A stretch of 64,000 nucleotides of DNA from Burkholderiales bacterium (GTDB lineage Bacteria; Pseudomonadota; Gammaproteobacteria; Burkholderiales; Burkholderiaceae_E). Shown here piece after piece: positions 18,227 through 27,113 of this stretch. The stretch is from contig QEVL01000015.1 of NCBI GenBank assembly GCA_003577305.1, positions 1-64,000 on the forward strand. Direction: 5' to 3'. The translations under genes were made by a program, and so were the position numbers. Position 1 is the first letter of the stretch, and the number at the start of each line of letters is the position of its first letter. The notes beneath the pieces were generated by a model, which searched no databases, was not told where the DNA came from, and was given only the letters and a program-made list of their open reading frames with translations.

Positions 18227-19017
18227 GCACCCCGTCGTCCAGCGCCGGCAGCATCTGGTTCCGGTACGCGTCACCTGCCAGTTTCTACCCGCTGGCAGGC
18301 CAGCTGATCCCATGGTTCGGAGCGGCCGCCGCAATCCTCGCGCTCGCCGGCCTGTACGTCGGGTTCTTCGTCGCGCCCACCGACTGGCAGCAGGGCGAGG
18401 CCTACCGGATCATCTTCATTCACGTGCCGGCCGCCTGGATGGCGATGTTCACCTATCTGGTCATGGCGTCGTGGTGCGCGATCTCGCTCGCGTTCAATAC
18501 GCGGCTGTCGGCAATGATGGCGCAGGCGCTCGCGCCCACCGGCGCGATGTTCGCATTCGTCTCGCTCTGGACCGGCGCCTTCTGGGGCCGTCCCACCTGG
18601 GGCGCCTACTGGGTCTGGGACGCGCGGCTCACCTCCACCCTGATCCTGCTGTTCCTCTACCTCGGGTTCATCGCGCTGCGTGCCTCGATCGACGATCCGC
18701 GCCGCGCCGACCGCGCCGCGGCGGTGCTCGCGCTGGTGGGCGCGATCAACGTTCCGATCATCTACTTCTCGGTGCGCTGGTGGAACACGCTGCACCAGGG
18801 CTCGTCGATCTCCGTGACCGCGGCTCCGAAGATGGCGTACACGATGCTCACCGCGATGCTGCTGATGACGCTGGCAGCCTGGGCCTACACGATCGCGGTC
18901 GCGCTCTACCGGGTGCGCAGCATCATCGTCGAGCGCGAAGCGCTCAGCGGCTGGGTCGGCGCGCTCGAAAGGCCGGGCGAGACTGGCCCGACCATGGCCG
19001 GAGCAGCCACGCGATGA
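18223..19017 (+). CDS. ccmC: Heme exporter protein CcmC
   Basis: 264 residues with six membrane segments and the tryptophan-rich heme-handling motif [13 protein letters not shown]. His residues in external loops ([10 protein letters not shown] and [10 protein letters not shown]) match the conserved heme ligands. It attaches heme to CcmE. Confidence 0.95.
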   Translation: MSTPSSSAGSIWFRYASPASFYPLAGQLIPWFGAAAAILALAGLYVGFFVAPTDWQQGEAYRIIFIHVPAAWMAMFTYLVMASWCAISLAFNTRLSAMMAQALAPTGAMFAFVSLWTGAFWGRPTWGAYWVWDARLTSTLILLFLYLGFIALRASIDDPRRADRAAAVLALVGAINVPIIYFSVRWWNTLHQGSSISVTAAPKMAYTMLTAMLLMTLAAWAYTIAVALYRVRSIIVEREALSGWVGALERPGETGPTMAGAATR

Positions 19018-19205
19018 GCGAATGGCTCGCGATGGGCGGCTACGGGTTCTACGTCTGGAGCTCGTACGGCATGCTGGCGATCGCGTTGATCGTCGAACTC
19101 GCGTGGCTGCGCCACCACCGCCGCGAGAGCTGGCGGCGTGCGGCCGCCATGCGTGCGGAGCGCCCGATCGCGGCGACGACGCGCTCCGGAGGCACGAATC
19201 GATGA
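19014..19205 (+). CDS. ccmD: Heme exporter protein CcmD
   Basis: 63-residue single-span protein. The N-terminus [18 protein letters not shown] precedes one membrane helix ([12 protein letters not shown]) and a basic cytoplasmic tail. It starts inside the ccmC stop and ends overlapping ccmE by four bases. Stabilises CcmC-CcmE. Confidence 0.92.
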   Translation: MSEWLAMGGYGFYVWSSYGMLAIALIVELAWLRHHRRESWRRAAAMRAERPIAATTRSGGTNR

Positions 19206-19669
19206 AACCGCGTCACAAGCGCATGCTGTGGATCGTCGCCGGGCTCGGCGCGCTGGCGATCGCCGCGACACTGGTCCTGAACGCGTTCCGCAGCAATCTC
19301 GTCTTCTTCTACACGCCCACGCAGATCGCCGACGGCGAAGCGCCGAAAGGCAAGCCGTTCCGCATCGGCGGACTGGTCGTGCCGGAGAGCGTCGCCCGTG
19401 TCGGCGACGGCACCACCGTCACTTTCGGCGTGACCGACAACGCGAAGACGATCCAGGTCGCCTATACCGGCATCCTGCCCGACCTGTTCCGCGAAGGGCG
19501 CGGCGTGGTCGCGCAGGGCACGCTGGAGCACGACGGCACCTTCAAGGCGCGCGAAGTGCTCGCCAAACACGACGAGAACTACATGCCGCCCGAGGCTGCC
19601 GAAGCGTTGAAGCGCGCCGGTCATCCGGTGGGCGCGCCGGCGCAGTTCCAGGAGGCGTCGAAGCAGTGA
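19202..19669 (+). CDS. ccmE: Heme chaperone CcmE
   Basis: 155-residue periplasmic heme chaperone, membrane-anchored at the N-terminus. The covalent heme-binding His lies in [12 protein letters not shown], the classical HxxxY form rather than the archaeal/deltaproteobacterial Cys variant. It passes heme from CcmC to CcmF. Confidence 0.95.
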   Translation: MKPRHKRMLWIVAGLGALAIAATLVLNAFRSNLVFFYTPTQIADGEAPKGKPFRIGGLVVPESVARVGDGTTVTFGVTDNAKTIQVAYTGILPDLFREGRGVVAQGTLEHDGTFKAREVLAKHDENYMPPEAAEALKRAGHPVGAPAQFQEASKQ

Positions 19670-19738
19670 GTACGTGCGAAGCCATCGCGGCAACGCGCGG
19701 CCGGCGAATCGATCGACGAACAAGGCACGGAGGCGGGC

Positions 19739-21736
19739 ATGATCGCTGAACTGGGTCAATTCGCACTGGCGCTCGCGCTGGCGGTGTCGCTCGCGCTGGG
19801 CATCCTGCCGATGACCGGCGCCGCGATGGGCGGGGCGACCGGCGCACGCCTGATGGCGGTGGCGCGCCCGGCCGCGATGACGCTCGCGGCGCTGGCGATC
19901 CTCGCATTCGGCCTGCTCACTGCGCTGTTCGTCGGCAACGACTTCAGCGTCGGGCTGGTGGCGAGTCACTCGAACCTGAGCCTGCCGCTGCACTACCGGA
20001 TCGCGGCGACCTGGGGCTCGCACGAAGGCTCGATGCTGCTGTGGGTGCTGATCCTGTCGTGCTGGACCGGCGCCGTCGCGGTGTTCTCCACCTCGCTGCC
20101 GCTGGTGCTGCGCGCGCGCATCCTCTCCACGATGGGGCTCGTGGCGGCCGGCTTCCTGATGTTCCTGCTGTTCACGTCGAACCCGTTCGATCGGCTGGTA
20201 CCGCCGCCGTCGGACGGACGCGACCTGAATCCGCTGCTGCAGGACGCCGGCATGGTGTTCCACCCGCCGCTGCTCTACATGGGCTACGTCGGGCTCTCGG
20301 TGGCCTTCGCGTTCTCGGTGGCCGGCCTGATCGGCGGGCGCTTCGACGCGGCCTGGGCACGCTGGGCGCGGCCCTGGACCACGGTGGCCTGGTGCTTCCT
20401 CACGCTCGGCATCGCGCTGGGCTCGTTCTGGGCGTACTACGAACTCGGCTGGGGCGGGTGGTGGTTCTGGGATCCGGTCGAGAACGCCTCGTTCATGCCC
20501 TGGCTGATCGCCACCGCGCTGGTGCACTCGCTGTCGGTCACCGAGAAGCGCGGCACCTTCCGCAGCTGGACCGTGCTGCTGGCGATCATCGGCTTCAGCC
20601 TGAGCCTGCTGGGCACCTTCCTCGTGCGCTCGGGCGTGCTCACTTCGGTGCACGCGTTCGCCACCGATCCGGCGCGCGGCGTCTTCATTCTCGCGTTCCT
20701 GGCGTTCGTGGTGGGCGGCTCGCTGCTGCTGTTCGCCTGGCGCGCGCCGGCGATCGGCAACGGCCCGGGTTTCGCCGCGGTGTCGCGCGAATCGCTGCTG
20801 CTGGCCAACAACGTGCTGCTCAGCGTCGCAATGGCGGCCGTGCTGCTCGGCACGCTGTATCCGCTGGTGCTCGACACGCTCGGCCTGGGCAAGATCTCGG
20901 TCGGGCCGCCCTATTTCGACGCGGTGTTCTATCCGCTGATGGCGCCGGCGCTGTTCCTGATGGGCATCGGGCCGCTGGCGCGCTGGAAGAAGGCCGAGTT
21001 GCCCGAACTGGTCGCGCGGTTGCGCTGGGCGTTCGCGGTGTCGGTGATCGCCGCGCTGCTGCTGCCGCTCGCCGCAGACGGTTTCCGCCCGATGACCAGC
21101 CTCGGCCTGATGTTCGCGCTGTGGATCGCAGCCTGCGTCGTGGTCGCGGTGCGCGACATGCTGCGCGGCGCCGACGGCAGGCTCTCGCTGCGCCGCATCG
21201 GCGTGCATCCGGCCAGCGCCTGGGGCATGCACTTCGCGCATCTCGGGGTCGCGGTGTTCGTGGCCGGCGTGACGCTGGTCACCAGCTACGAGAGCGGCCG
21301 CGAACTGCGCATGGAAGTGGGCCAGCGCATCGAGATCGGCGGCTACGACATCCGCTTCGTCGGACTGGCTCCGATCACCGGGCCGAACTACGACGGCACG
21401 CGCGGCGTCTTCGAAATCCGCCGCGCCGGCGCCGGCGACGCCGCACCGATCGCGATGCTCTCGCCCGAGAAGCGCGTCTATCGCGCCTCCGGCATGCCGA
21501 TGACCGAGGCGGCGATCGATCGCAGCCTGCTGCGCGACGTCTACCTGTCGATGGGCGAGCCGATCGGCGAGCGCGCCTGGGTGGTCCGCGCACACGTGAA
21601 GCCCTTCGTCAACTGGATCTGGCTCGGCTGCGTGCTGATGGCGATCGGCGGCTTCGTCGCCGCAGCCGATCGACGCTACCGCCGCCGCGCGCTCGAGCGC
21701 GCGGCACGGGCGCTGCCCGGAGGACAGCCCGCGTGA
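19739..21736 (+). CDS. ccmF: Cytochrome c heme lyase subunit CcmF
   Basis: 665 residues with many membrane segments. The WWD motif reads WGGWWFWDPVENASFMPW, and conserved external His residues flank it (SHSNLSLPLHYRIAA; ALVHSLSVTEKR). It joins heme from CcmE to apocytochrome CxxCH. A 69-nt gap separates it from ccmE. Confidence 0.95.
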   Translation: MIAELGQFALALALAVSLALGILPMTGAAMGGATGARLMAVARPAAMTLAALAILAFGLLTALFVGNDFSVGLVASHSNLSLPLHYRIAATWGSHEGSMLLWVLILSCWTGAVAVFSTSLPLVLRARILSTMGLVAAGFLMFLLFTSNPFDRLVPPPSDGRDLNPLLQDAGMVFHPPLLYMGYVGLSVAFAFSVAGLIGGRFDAAWARWARPWTTVAWCFLTLGIALGSFWAYYELGWGGWWFWDPVENASFMPWLIATALVHSLSVTEKRGTFRSWTVLLAIIGFSLSLLGTFLVRSGVLTSVHAFATDPARGVFILAFLAFVVGGSLLLFAWRAPAIGNGPGFAAVSRESLLLANNVLLSVAMAAVLLGTLYPLVLDTLGLGKISVGPPYFDAVFYPLMAPALFLMGIGPLARWKKAELPELVARLRWAFAVSVIAALLLPLAADGFRPMTSLGLMFALWIAACVVVAVRDMLRGADGRLSLRRIGVHPASAWGMHFAHLGVAVFVAGVTLVTSYESGRELRMEVGQRIEIGGYDIRFVGLAPITGPNYDGTRGVFEIRRAGAGDAAPIAMLSPEKRVYRASGMPMTEAAIDRSLLRDVYLSMGEPIGERAWVVRAHVKPFVNWIWLGCVLMAIGGFVAAADRRYRRRALERAARALPGGQPA

Positions 21737-21797
21737 TCGGCACCCGCGGTCGCGCAGTCCGCCCCGCCCTCCGTCTTCTGCACGGGAGCGCACCGCG

Positions 21798-22331
21798 ATG
21801 AGGGCGATGCGCTTCGTCCTTCCGGTCGCGGTCTTTGCCGTGATCGCGTGGTTCCTGATGAGGGGCCTCGATCGCGATCCGCGCGAGATTCCGTCGCCGC
21901 TGATCGGCAAGCCGGCGCCGATGTTCTCGCTGCCGGTCACGCACGACCTGTCGCGCGCCTGGACGCCCGAGGCGATGCGCGGACAGGTCTGGCTGCTCAA
22001 CGTCTGGGGTTCGTGGTGCTCGGCCTGCCAGGTCGAGCACCCGGTGTTCAACGACCTCGCGAAGTCCGGCGAGCTGCCGATCGTGGGACTGGCCTGGAAA
22101 GACATGCCCGACAACTCGATCGCGTGGCTGCGCAAGCTGGGCAATCCGTACATGGTGGTGGTCAGCGACATCAAGGGCGGCGTGGCGATCGACTACGGCG
22201 TCTACGGCGCCCCCGAAACCTTTTTGATCGACCAGCACGGCGTGATCCGCTTCAAGCAGGTCGGCCCGGTCACGCGCGACGTGCTGCAAAACAAGGTGCT
22301 GCCGATGGTGCGGCAGCTGCGCGGCTCATGA
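21798..22331 (+). CDS. ccmG: Thiol:disulfide interchange protein CcmG (DsbE)
   Basis: 177-residue membrane-anchored thioredoxin. The active site is WGSWCSACQVEHP (CSAC) and the cis-Pro region is YGVYGAPETFLID. It reduces apocytochrome disulfides with CcmH. The stop overlaps the ccmH start. Confidence 0.95.
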   Translation: MRAMRFVLPVAVFAVIAWFLMRGLDRDPREIPSPLIGKPAPMFSLPVTHDLSRAWTPEAMRGQVWLLNVWGSWCSACQVEHPVFNDLAKSGELPIVGLAWKDMPDNSIAWLRKLGNPYMVVVSDIKGGVAIDYGVYGAPETFLIDQHGVIRFKQVGPVTRDVLQNKVLPMVRQLRGS

Positions 22332-22894
22332 TGCGCACGCCGCTCGCGATCGTCTCGCTCGCCGCCGCGCTGCTCGGCGCGTCGCTGCCCTGGCCGGCTG
22401 GCGCCGCGGATGCGCCTGCCGCCGCTTCCGCCCCCGCCACCGCAGCGCCCGCTTCCCCCGCCGCCACCGCCGCCGCCACCGGACCCACCGACACCGGCAT
22501 TCTCGGTTCACCCGAACAGCGCGCGCGCTACCACCGACTCGCCGAGGAGCTGCGTTGCCTGGTCTGCCAGAACCAGACGCTGGCCGATTCCAACGCCGAA
22601 CTCGCCGCCGACCTGCGCCACCAGGTCGAGAACCAGATCCTCGCCGGGCGCAGCGACGACGAGATCAAGGCCTACCTCGTGCAGCGCTACGGCGACTTCG
22701 TCCTCTACCGGCCGCCGATGAAGAGCAGTACCTGGCTGCTGTGGCTCGGCCCGTTCGCGTTGCTGCTGTCGGGCGGCCTCGTCTGGTGGCGGGTGCAGCG
22801 ACGCAGCCGGGCGGCGCAGGCGGCCGACGCGGCACGCGCAGCCGCGGAGGGTTCCGACCTGGAGCGCGCACGCCGGCTGCTCGGCGAGCAGTAG
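22328..22894 (+). CDS. ccmH: Cytochrome c maturation protein CcmH
   Basis: 188 residues. A signal peptide is followed by a long Ala/Pro/Thr-rich spacer (about 27-58), unusual for CcmH and encoded by low-complexity GCC-repeat-like DNA. The conserved domain carries the redox motif LRCLVCQNQTLADSNA, and a C-terminal membrane anchor follows. It lacks the TPR domain, supplied separately by CcmI. Confidence 0.93.
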   Translation: MMRTPLAIVSLAAALLGASLPWPAGAADAPAAASAPATAAPASPAATAAATGPTDTGILGSPEQRARYHRLAEELRCLVCQNQTLADSNAELAADLRHQVENQILAGRSDDEIKAYLVQRYGDFVLYRPPMKSSTWLLWLGPFALLLSGGLVWWRVQRRSRAAQAADAARAAAEGSDLERARRLLGEQ

Positions 22895-22916
22895 GGCGGT
22901 TCACACCCCCGGCTTC

Positions 22917-24110
22917 TCAACGCGGCCTCACTGCGTCGTAGCGCCTGATCGACAGGCCGAGCGCCACCGTGACCAGTGCTGCCGCTCCGGTGGCGATCCA
23001 GGTCGAACTCCATCCGCCGCTGTATTGCGCGAGCGCGGCGATCGCCGGAGGCAGCAGCAACTGACCGAGGCCCGATCCCTGCTGCATCAGGCCGACCGTG
23101 GTGGATACCGCCGCGATCGACGGCGCATAGAAGGGCGCGGTCGCGAACAGGGCGCCGGGAATCAGTCCGCCTACCGCCGAGAGCACCACGATCGCCGCGT
23201 AGCGCCAGCCGAAATCCACCGCACTTCCGAACGCGAGCCAGGCGCACGTGGCCATCGTGAGGCCGACGACGACGATCAGCGTCGAGCGATCGACGCCTCG
23301 CTGCATCAGCAGGCCCGCTGCGAGTCCGCCACCGGCGTTGCTCGCCACCGCCAACGCGGTCAGCGATGCGCCCAGCTGGGCCGAGACGCCGTATTCGGCG
23401 TACACGCTCGGCAGGAAGCCGAAGATGCCCATGAACTGCCCGGCATAGAACCCGAAGCAAAGCGCGAGCAGCCACGGCCCGCGCGAGCGCAGCGTCGCGA
23501 GCGCGAGCGTGCCGATCGGTGCCGGCGGGGCAGCGTGCGCCGCGCCGCGCGGCTGGGTGGCCGCGACCAGCAGCGCCCAGGCCGCCGCGACGGCGGCGCA
23601 GAACGCCCACGCGCCTCGCCACCCGCCCAGGGTCATCAGCGCCGGCGCGAAGAACAGCGCGGCGCCCATGCCGATCGGCATGTAGGTGGCCCAGACGCCC
23701 AGCCAGCCGCGCAACGAGGCGCCGGGCACTGTCCGGCGCAGCAACGCCGGCGCCGGCAGCACGGTGAGCAGGAACGCCACGCTCTCGAGCGCGCGGCTCG
23801 CGAACAGCACCGGCGCGCTCTGCGCCAGCGCGCCCAGCGCGCCGGTGAGTGCGGTGAGCAGCAGCCCGCCGATCATCACGCGCCGCGGATCGAAGCGATC
23901 GGCGAGCGAGCCGCCGACGATGCCGAACAGCGCCGAACCGAGCAGGAACAGCGAGAGCATCCAGCTCACCTGCACCAGCGACAGGCCGAACTCGTGCTGA
24001 AGCTCGTGCAGTGCCGGCGGCAGCTTGCCGACGTTGAGCGCGGCGACCATGCCTGCGCCCACCAGCACGGCCGCGCGACCCGCTCCCGCCCCGTTCGCCG
24101 ATCCGGTCAT
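22917..24110 (-). CDS. MFS transporter
   Basis: 397-residue membrane protein with about 12 hydrophobic segments. The loop 2-3 MFS motif is visible as GGSLADRFDPRRV. Overall layout resembles CynX/NimT-type carriers. The longer reading from 24218 adds a non-hydrophobic Arg/Ser-rich leader without family character, so the ATG at 24110 is preferred. Substrate unknown. It ends 22 nt from the ccmH stop, convergently. Confidence 0.85.
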   Translation of the reverse strand: MTGSANGAGAGRAAVLVGAGMVAALNVGKLPPALHELQHEFGLSLVQVSWMLSLFLLGSALFGIVGGSLADRFDPRRVMIGGLLLTALTGALGALAQSAPVLFASRALESVAFLLTVLPAPALLRRTVPGASLRGWLGVWATYMPIGMGAALFFAPALMTLGGWRGAWAFCAAVAAAWALLVAATQPRGAAHAAPPAPIGTLALATLRSRGPWLLALCFGFYAGQFMGIFGFLPSVYAEYGVSAQLGASLTALAVASNAGGGLAAGLLMQRGVDRSTLIVVVGLTMATCAWLAFGSAVDFGWRYAAIVVLSAVGGLIPGALFATAPFYAPSIAAVSTTVGLMQQGSGLGQLLLPPAIAALAQYSGGWSSTWIATGAAALVTVALGLSIRRYDAVRPR

Positions 24111-24160
24111 CTCGCGCACGCCCGAATGCGGGGATCTGCAGGCCGATCGCTCATGCGGCG

Positions 24161-24166
24161 ATTGTA
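24161..24166 (-). promoter_or_regulatory. Candidate -10 box of the MFS gene
   Basis: TACAAT on the minus strand, 51 nt before the MFS start codon. Confidence 0.3.
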
Positions 24167-24253
24167 TCGTCGGGTGCCCCGCCCGAACGGAAGATGGCAC
24201 CATGCGGCTTGCGCGCACGTTGCGCCCGAGCAGGACGACGAGAGCCCGAAACC

Positions 24254-25255
24254 ATGAGTCTGCCCCCGATCCTGAAAGACAAGCTTCGCCTGCCGATCGT
24301 CGGCGCGCCGCTGTTCATCATCTCGAACCCAGACCTGGTCGCCGCGCAGTGCAAGGCCGGCATCGTCGGTTCGTTCCCGGCGCTCAACGCGCGTCCGGCC
24401 GAACGGCTCGAGGAATGGCTGCAGCAGATCACCGGCGAACTCGCCGGGCACGATCGCCGCCACCCCGATCGCCCGGCCGCCCCGTTCGCGGTGAACCAGA
24501 TCGTGCACAGGTCGAACGACCGGCTCGAACACGACCTGGCGCTGTGCGTGAAGTATCGCGTGCCGATCGTGATCACCTCGCTGGGCGCGCGGGTCGAGGT
24601 CAACGACGCGGTGCACGGCTACGGCGGCATCGTGCTGCACGACGTGATCAACGACAGTTTCGCGCGCAAGGCGATCGACAAGGGCGCCGACGGGCTGATC
24701 GCGGTGGCCGCGGGTGCCGGCGGCCACGCCGGCGGGCTGTCGCCGTTCGCGCTGGTGCAGGAGATCCGCGCCTGGTTCGACGGGCCGCTGCTGTTGTCCG
24801 GCGCGATCGCCACCGGCCGCTCGGTGCTCGCGGCACAGGCGATCGGCGCCGACCTCGCCTACATCGGCTCGGCGTTCATCGCCACGAAGGAAGCGCGCGC
24901 CGACGAGGCCTACAAGCGGATGATCGTCGAGTGCTCGGCCGAGGACATCGTCTACACGAACCTGTTCACCGGCGTGCTGGGCAACTACCTGAAGCCTTCG
25001 ATCCGCAACGCCGGCCTCGACCCCGACAACCTGCCGGCCAGCGACCCGTCGAAGATGAACTTCGGCTCCGGTCGCGACAAGCCCAAGACATGGAAGACGA
25101 TCTGGGGCTGCGGCCAGGGCATCGGCGCGGTGCACGACATCCCGGACGCCGCCGAACTCGTCGAGCGCCTCGGCCGCGAATACGAAGCGGCGTGCGAACA
25201 GATGGCGGCACTGTGCGCCGCCCGGCTGCCGGGCGCCAAGCGCCGCGCCGCCTGA
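24254..25255 (+). CDS. Nitronate monooxygenase-family flavoprotein
   Basis: 333 residues, FMN-binding TIM barrel. The N-terminal strand LPIVGAPLFIISNP, the glycine-rich stretch with the catalytic His AAGAGGHAGG and the phosphate loop LLLSGAIATG...YIGSAFIAT are family hallmarks. These enzymes oxidise nitronates or act as NADH:quinone or enoyl reductases, so the substrate remains open. It is divergent from the MFS gene. Confidence 0.88.
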   Translation: MSLPPILKDKLRLPIVGAPLFIISNPDLVAAQCKAGIVGSFPALNARPAERLEEWLQQITGELAGHDRRHPDRPAAPFAVNQIVHRSNDRLEHDLALCVKYRVPIVITSLGARVEVNDAVHGYGGIVLHDVINDSFARKAIDKGADGLIAVAAGAGGHAGGLSPFALVQEIRAWFDGPLLLSGAIATGRSVLAAQAIGADLAYIGSAFIATKEARADEAYKRMIVECSAEDIVYTNLFTGVLGNYLKPSIRNAGLDPDNLPASDPSKMNFGSGRDKPKTWKTIWGCGQGIGAVHDIPDAAELVERLGREYEAACEQMAALCAARLPGAKRRAA

Positions 25256-25340
25256 TCGCGACTCCCTGATCGCGCGCGGCGCATCGGGTCGTCGAAGGCC
25301 GAGACCGTGGCACCGCGGCCGGCGATCACCCGCGGGCGGG

Positions 25341-25472
25341 TCAGAGCGTCTTGTGCGTGCCGTCGCAGAACGGCTGCGTCCTGCTCAGTCCGCAGGCGCA
25401 CCACCAACAGGTCTTGCCGGCATCCACTTCGACGGGGTACGGTGCCTTCTGCGCAATGGTCGGTTCGCTCAT
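25341..25472 (-). CDS. CDGSH iron-sulfur domain protein
   Basis: A 43-residue protein that is almost entirely one CDGSH motif: C-A-C-G-L-S-R-T-Q-P-F-C-D-G-T-H, with three Cys and one His to hold a [2Fe-2S] cluster. The ATG at 25472 follows GGGAG at about 10 nt. The longer reading from 25583 has no family character. Redox or Fe-S transfer role is unknown. Confidence 0.85.
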   Translation of the reverse strand: MSEPTIAQKAPYPVEVDAGKTCWWCACGLSRTQPFCDGTHKTL

Positions 25473-25520
25473 CGATCTTCGCTCCCGGGATGCGCTCGCA
25501 TCCGGAGAGCGCGCACGTTC

Positions 25521-25526
25521 TACAAT
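25521..25526 (+). promoter_or_regulatory. Candidate -10 box of the MOSC gene
   Basis: TACAAT, 84 nt before the MOSC start codon. No clear -35. Confidence 0.3.
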
Positions 25527-25609
25527 CATCACATGCCGAAGCATGCCCTGCCCCGGAGCGTATCGGCGTTCCGGGCGCGGCAAGGGCCTCGCTGCCCAAC
25601 GGAGCGATC

Positions 25610-26290
25610 ATGACTGCACGGGTTCGTCTCGTGCTCGAAGGCGGCGTCGCGCCGCTCGGGAACACGACAAGCGGGATCGACAAGCACCCTGTCGCGGGCG
25701 CGCGCCGGGTGCAACGCCTGGGCCTGGTCGGCGACGCACAGGCCGACCTGCGCGCGCATGGCGGCCCCGACAAGGCAGTGCACTGCTACGCGTGGGCGCA
25801 CTACGCCTGGTGGCGCGAGGCGCTCGCCCCCTCGCCCTTGCTCGACGCACCCGGTGCCTTCGGCGAGAACCTGAGCCTCGACGGCATCGACGAACACGAC
25901 GTGTTCATCGGCGATCGCTGGCGCATCGGCAGCGCCGTCTTCGAAGTGAGCCAGGGTCGCCAGCCCTGCTACAAGCTGAACCTGCGGTTCGGCGTGCCGG
26001 ACATGGCGGCACGGGTGCAGCGCAGCCTGCGTGCCGGCTGGTACCTGCGCGTGATCGAACCGGGCTTCGTCGCGGCCGGCGACCGGCTCGAACTGCTCGA
26101 GCGCCCCTGGCCCACCTACAGCGTCGCCGCGCTGCTCGCACTCATCCGCGACCGCGAAGTGAGCGCCGAGCGCCTCGCGCCGGTGCTGCGGCTGCCGCTC
26201 ACGCCGAGCTGGCGCCGACTGTTCGAGGGCCGGCTGGCCAGCGGGCGCACGGAAGACTGGTCGGCGCGGCTGGACGGCCACCCGGATTGA
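25610..26290 (+). CDS. MOSC domain protein (YiiM-like)
   Basis: 226 residues. The MOSC core begins GVAPLGNTTSGIDKHPV and continues with GDAQADLRAHGGPDKAVHCY and GENLSLDGI. The conserved Cys lies in SQGRQPCYKLNLRF. Relatives such as YiiM use the molybdenum cofactor to reduce N-hydroxylated bases. GGAG is 5 nt before the ATG. Its need for Moco matches the presence of HcrA but there is no operon link. Confidence 0.88.
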   Translation: MTARVRLVLEGGVAPLGNTTSGIDKHPVAGARRVQRLGLVGDAQADLRAHGGPDKAVHCYAWAHYAWWREALAPSPLLDAPGAFGENLSLDGIDEHDVFIGDRWRIGSAVFEVSQGRQPCYKLNLRFGVPDMAARVQRSLRAGWYLRVIEPGFVAAGDRLELLERPWPTYSVAALLALIRDREVSAERLAPVLRLPLTPSWRRLFEGRLASGRTEDWSARLDGHPD

Positions 26291-26323
26291 ACGCGCTGCG
26301 GCGCCTTGCGCAGCGCCCACCGC

Positions 26324-27112
26324 TCATATCATCCGGAAGGCGGGCTTTCGCTTCTGCAGAAACGCTTCCAGCCCTTCGCGGAAGTCGGGCTCCGCGAAGC
26401 ACTGCTGGAACGCGTTCATTTCGTCGACGAGCCCCTGCTCGATACCCTGCTGGGTCGCATTGATCGTCGCCTTGATCCGGCGCGCCACCGGTCCGGAATG
26501 GCCGGCGATCCGTTCGGCCACCTGCCTGCTGACCTCGAACAAGTCGTCGTCGGCAACGACTCTCGACACCAGTCCGGCCGCATGCGCTTCGCTCGCGGTG
26601 AGCGCCCTTCCGGTGAGCATCACGTCCATCGCGACGTGCTTGCCCGCCACCCGGGCGAATCTCTGGATGCCACCGGCGCCGGACATCGCCGCGAGCGTGA
26701 TCTCCGGGTGCATGAACCGGGCCGACTCGGCGGCGACGACCACGTCGCACATCTCGACCAGTTCGCAGCCTGCGCCCGCCGCGATACCGTTGACCGCGAC
26801 CACGACGGGTTTTTTCGCCTTCGGCACTTCCCTGACACAGCCGACGAAGGCGCTCGCCTTCGCCTGCCCGGCGCTCATCTTCGACATCTCCGCGATGTCG
26901 GCGCCCGCGCAGAAGTGCTTCAGCATCGACGAGATGTGCAGGACCTTGATCCCGGGATCGCGCTCGAAGCGCAGGACCGCACTGTCGATGGCCTCGCAGA
27001 AGGCGACGTCGAGCGCGTTGAGCGAACCGGCGCGGTTGAGCCGGATGTAGCCGACACTGCCGAGCGCCTCGACGCGCACTTCGTCGCCTGCGTTTCGCGT
27101 CGCGATCGTCAT
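26324..27112 (-). CDS. Enoyl-CoA hydratase/isomerase family protein
   Basis: 262-residue crotonase-fold enzyme. The oxyanion-hole segment (HFCAGADIAEM) is present, as are both hydratase Glu positions: NGIAAGAGCELVEMCD and MHPEITL. Both catalytic glutamates are therefore in place, which favours hydratase activity. GGAGGAG lies 6 nt before the ATG. The arsM stop is one base upstream of its start, but only because arsM has a displaced end. Convergent with the MOSC gene. Confidence 0.9.
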   Translation of the reverse strand: MTIATRNAGDEVRVEALGSVGYIRLNRAGSLNALDVAFCEAIDSAVLRFERDPGIKVLHISSMLKHFCAGADIAEMSKMSAGQAKASAFVGCVREVPKAKKPVVVAVNGIAAGAGCELVEMCDVVVAAESARFMHPEITLAAMSGAGGIQRFARVAGKHVAMDVMLTGRALTASEAHAAGLVSRVVADDDLFEVSRQVAERIAGHSGPVARRIKATINATQQGIEQGLVDEMNAFQQCFAEPDFREGLEAFLQKRKPAFRMI

Positions 27113-27113
27113 G

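Noticed and set aside
22410-22500. GCC-rich low-complexity run as a tandem repeat
   Set aside because: It is the coding sequence of the Ala/Pro/Thr spacer of CcmH with imperfect units, not a clean tandem array.
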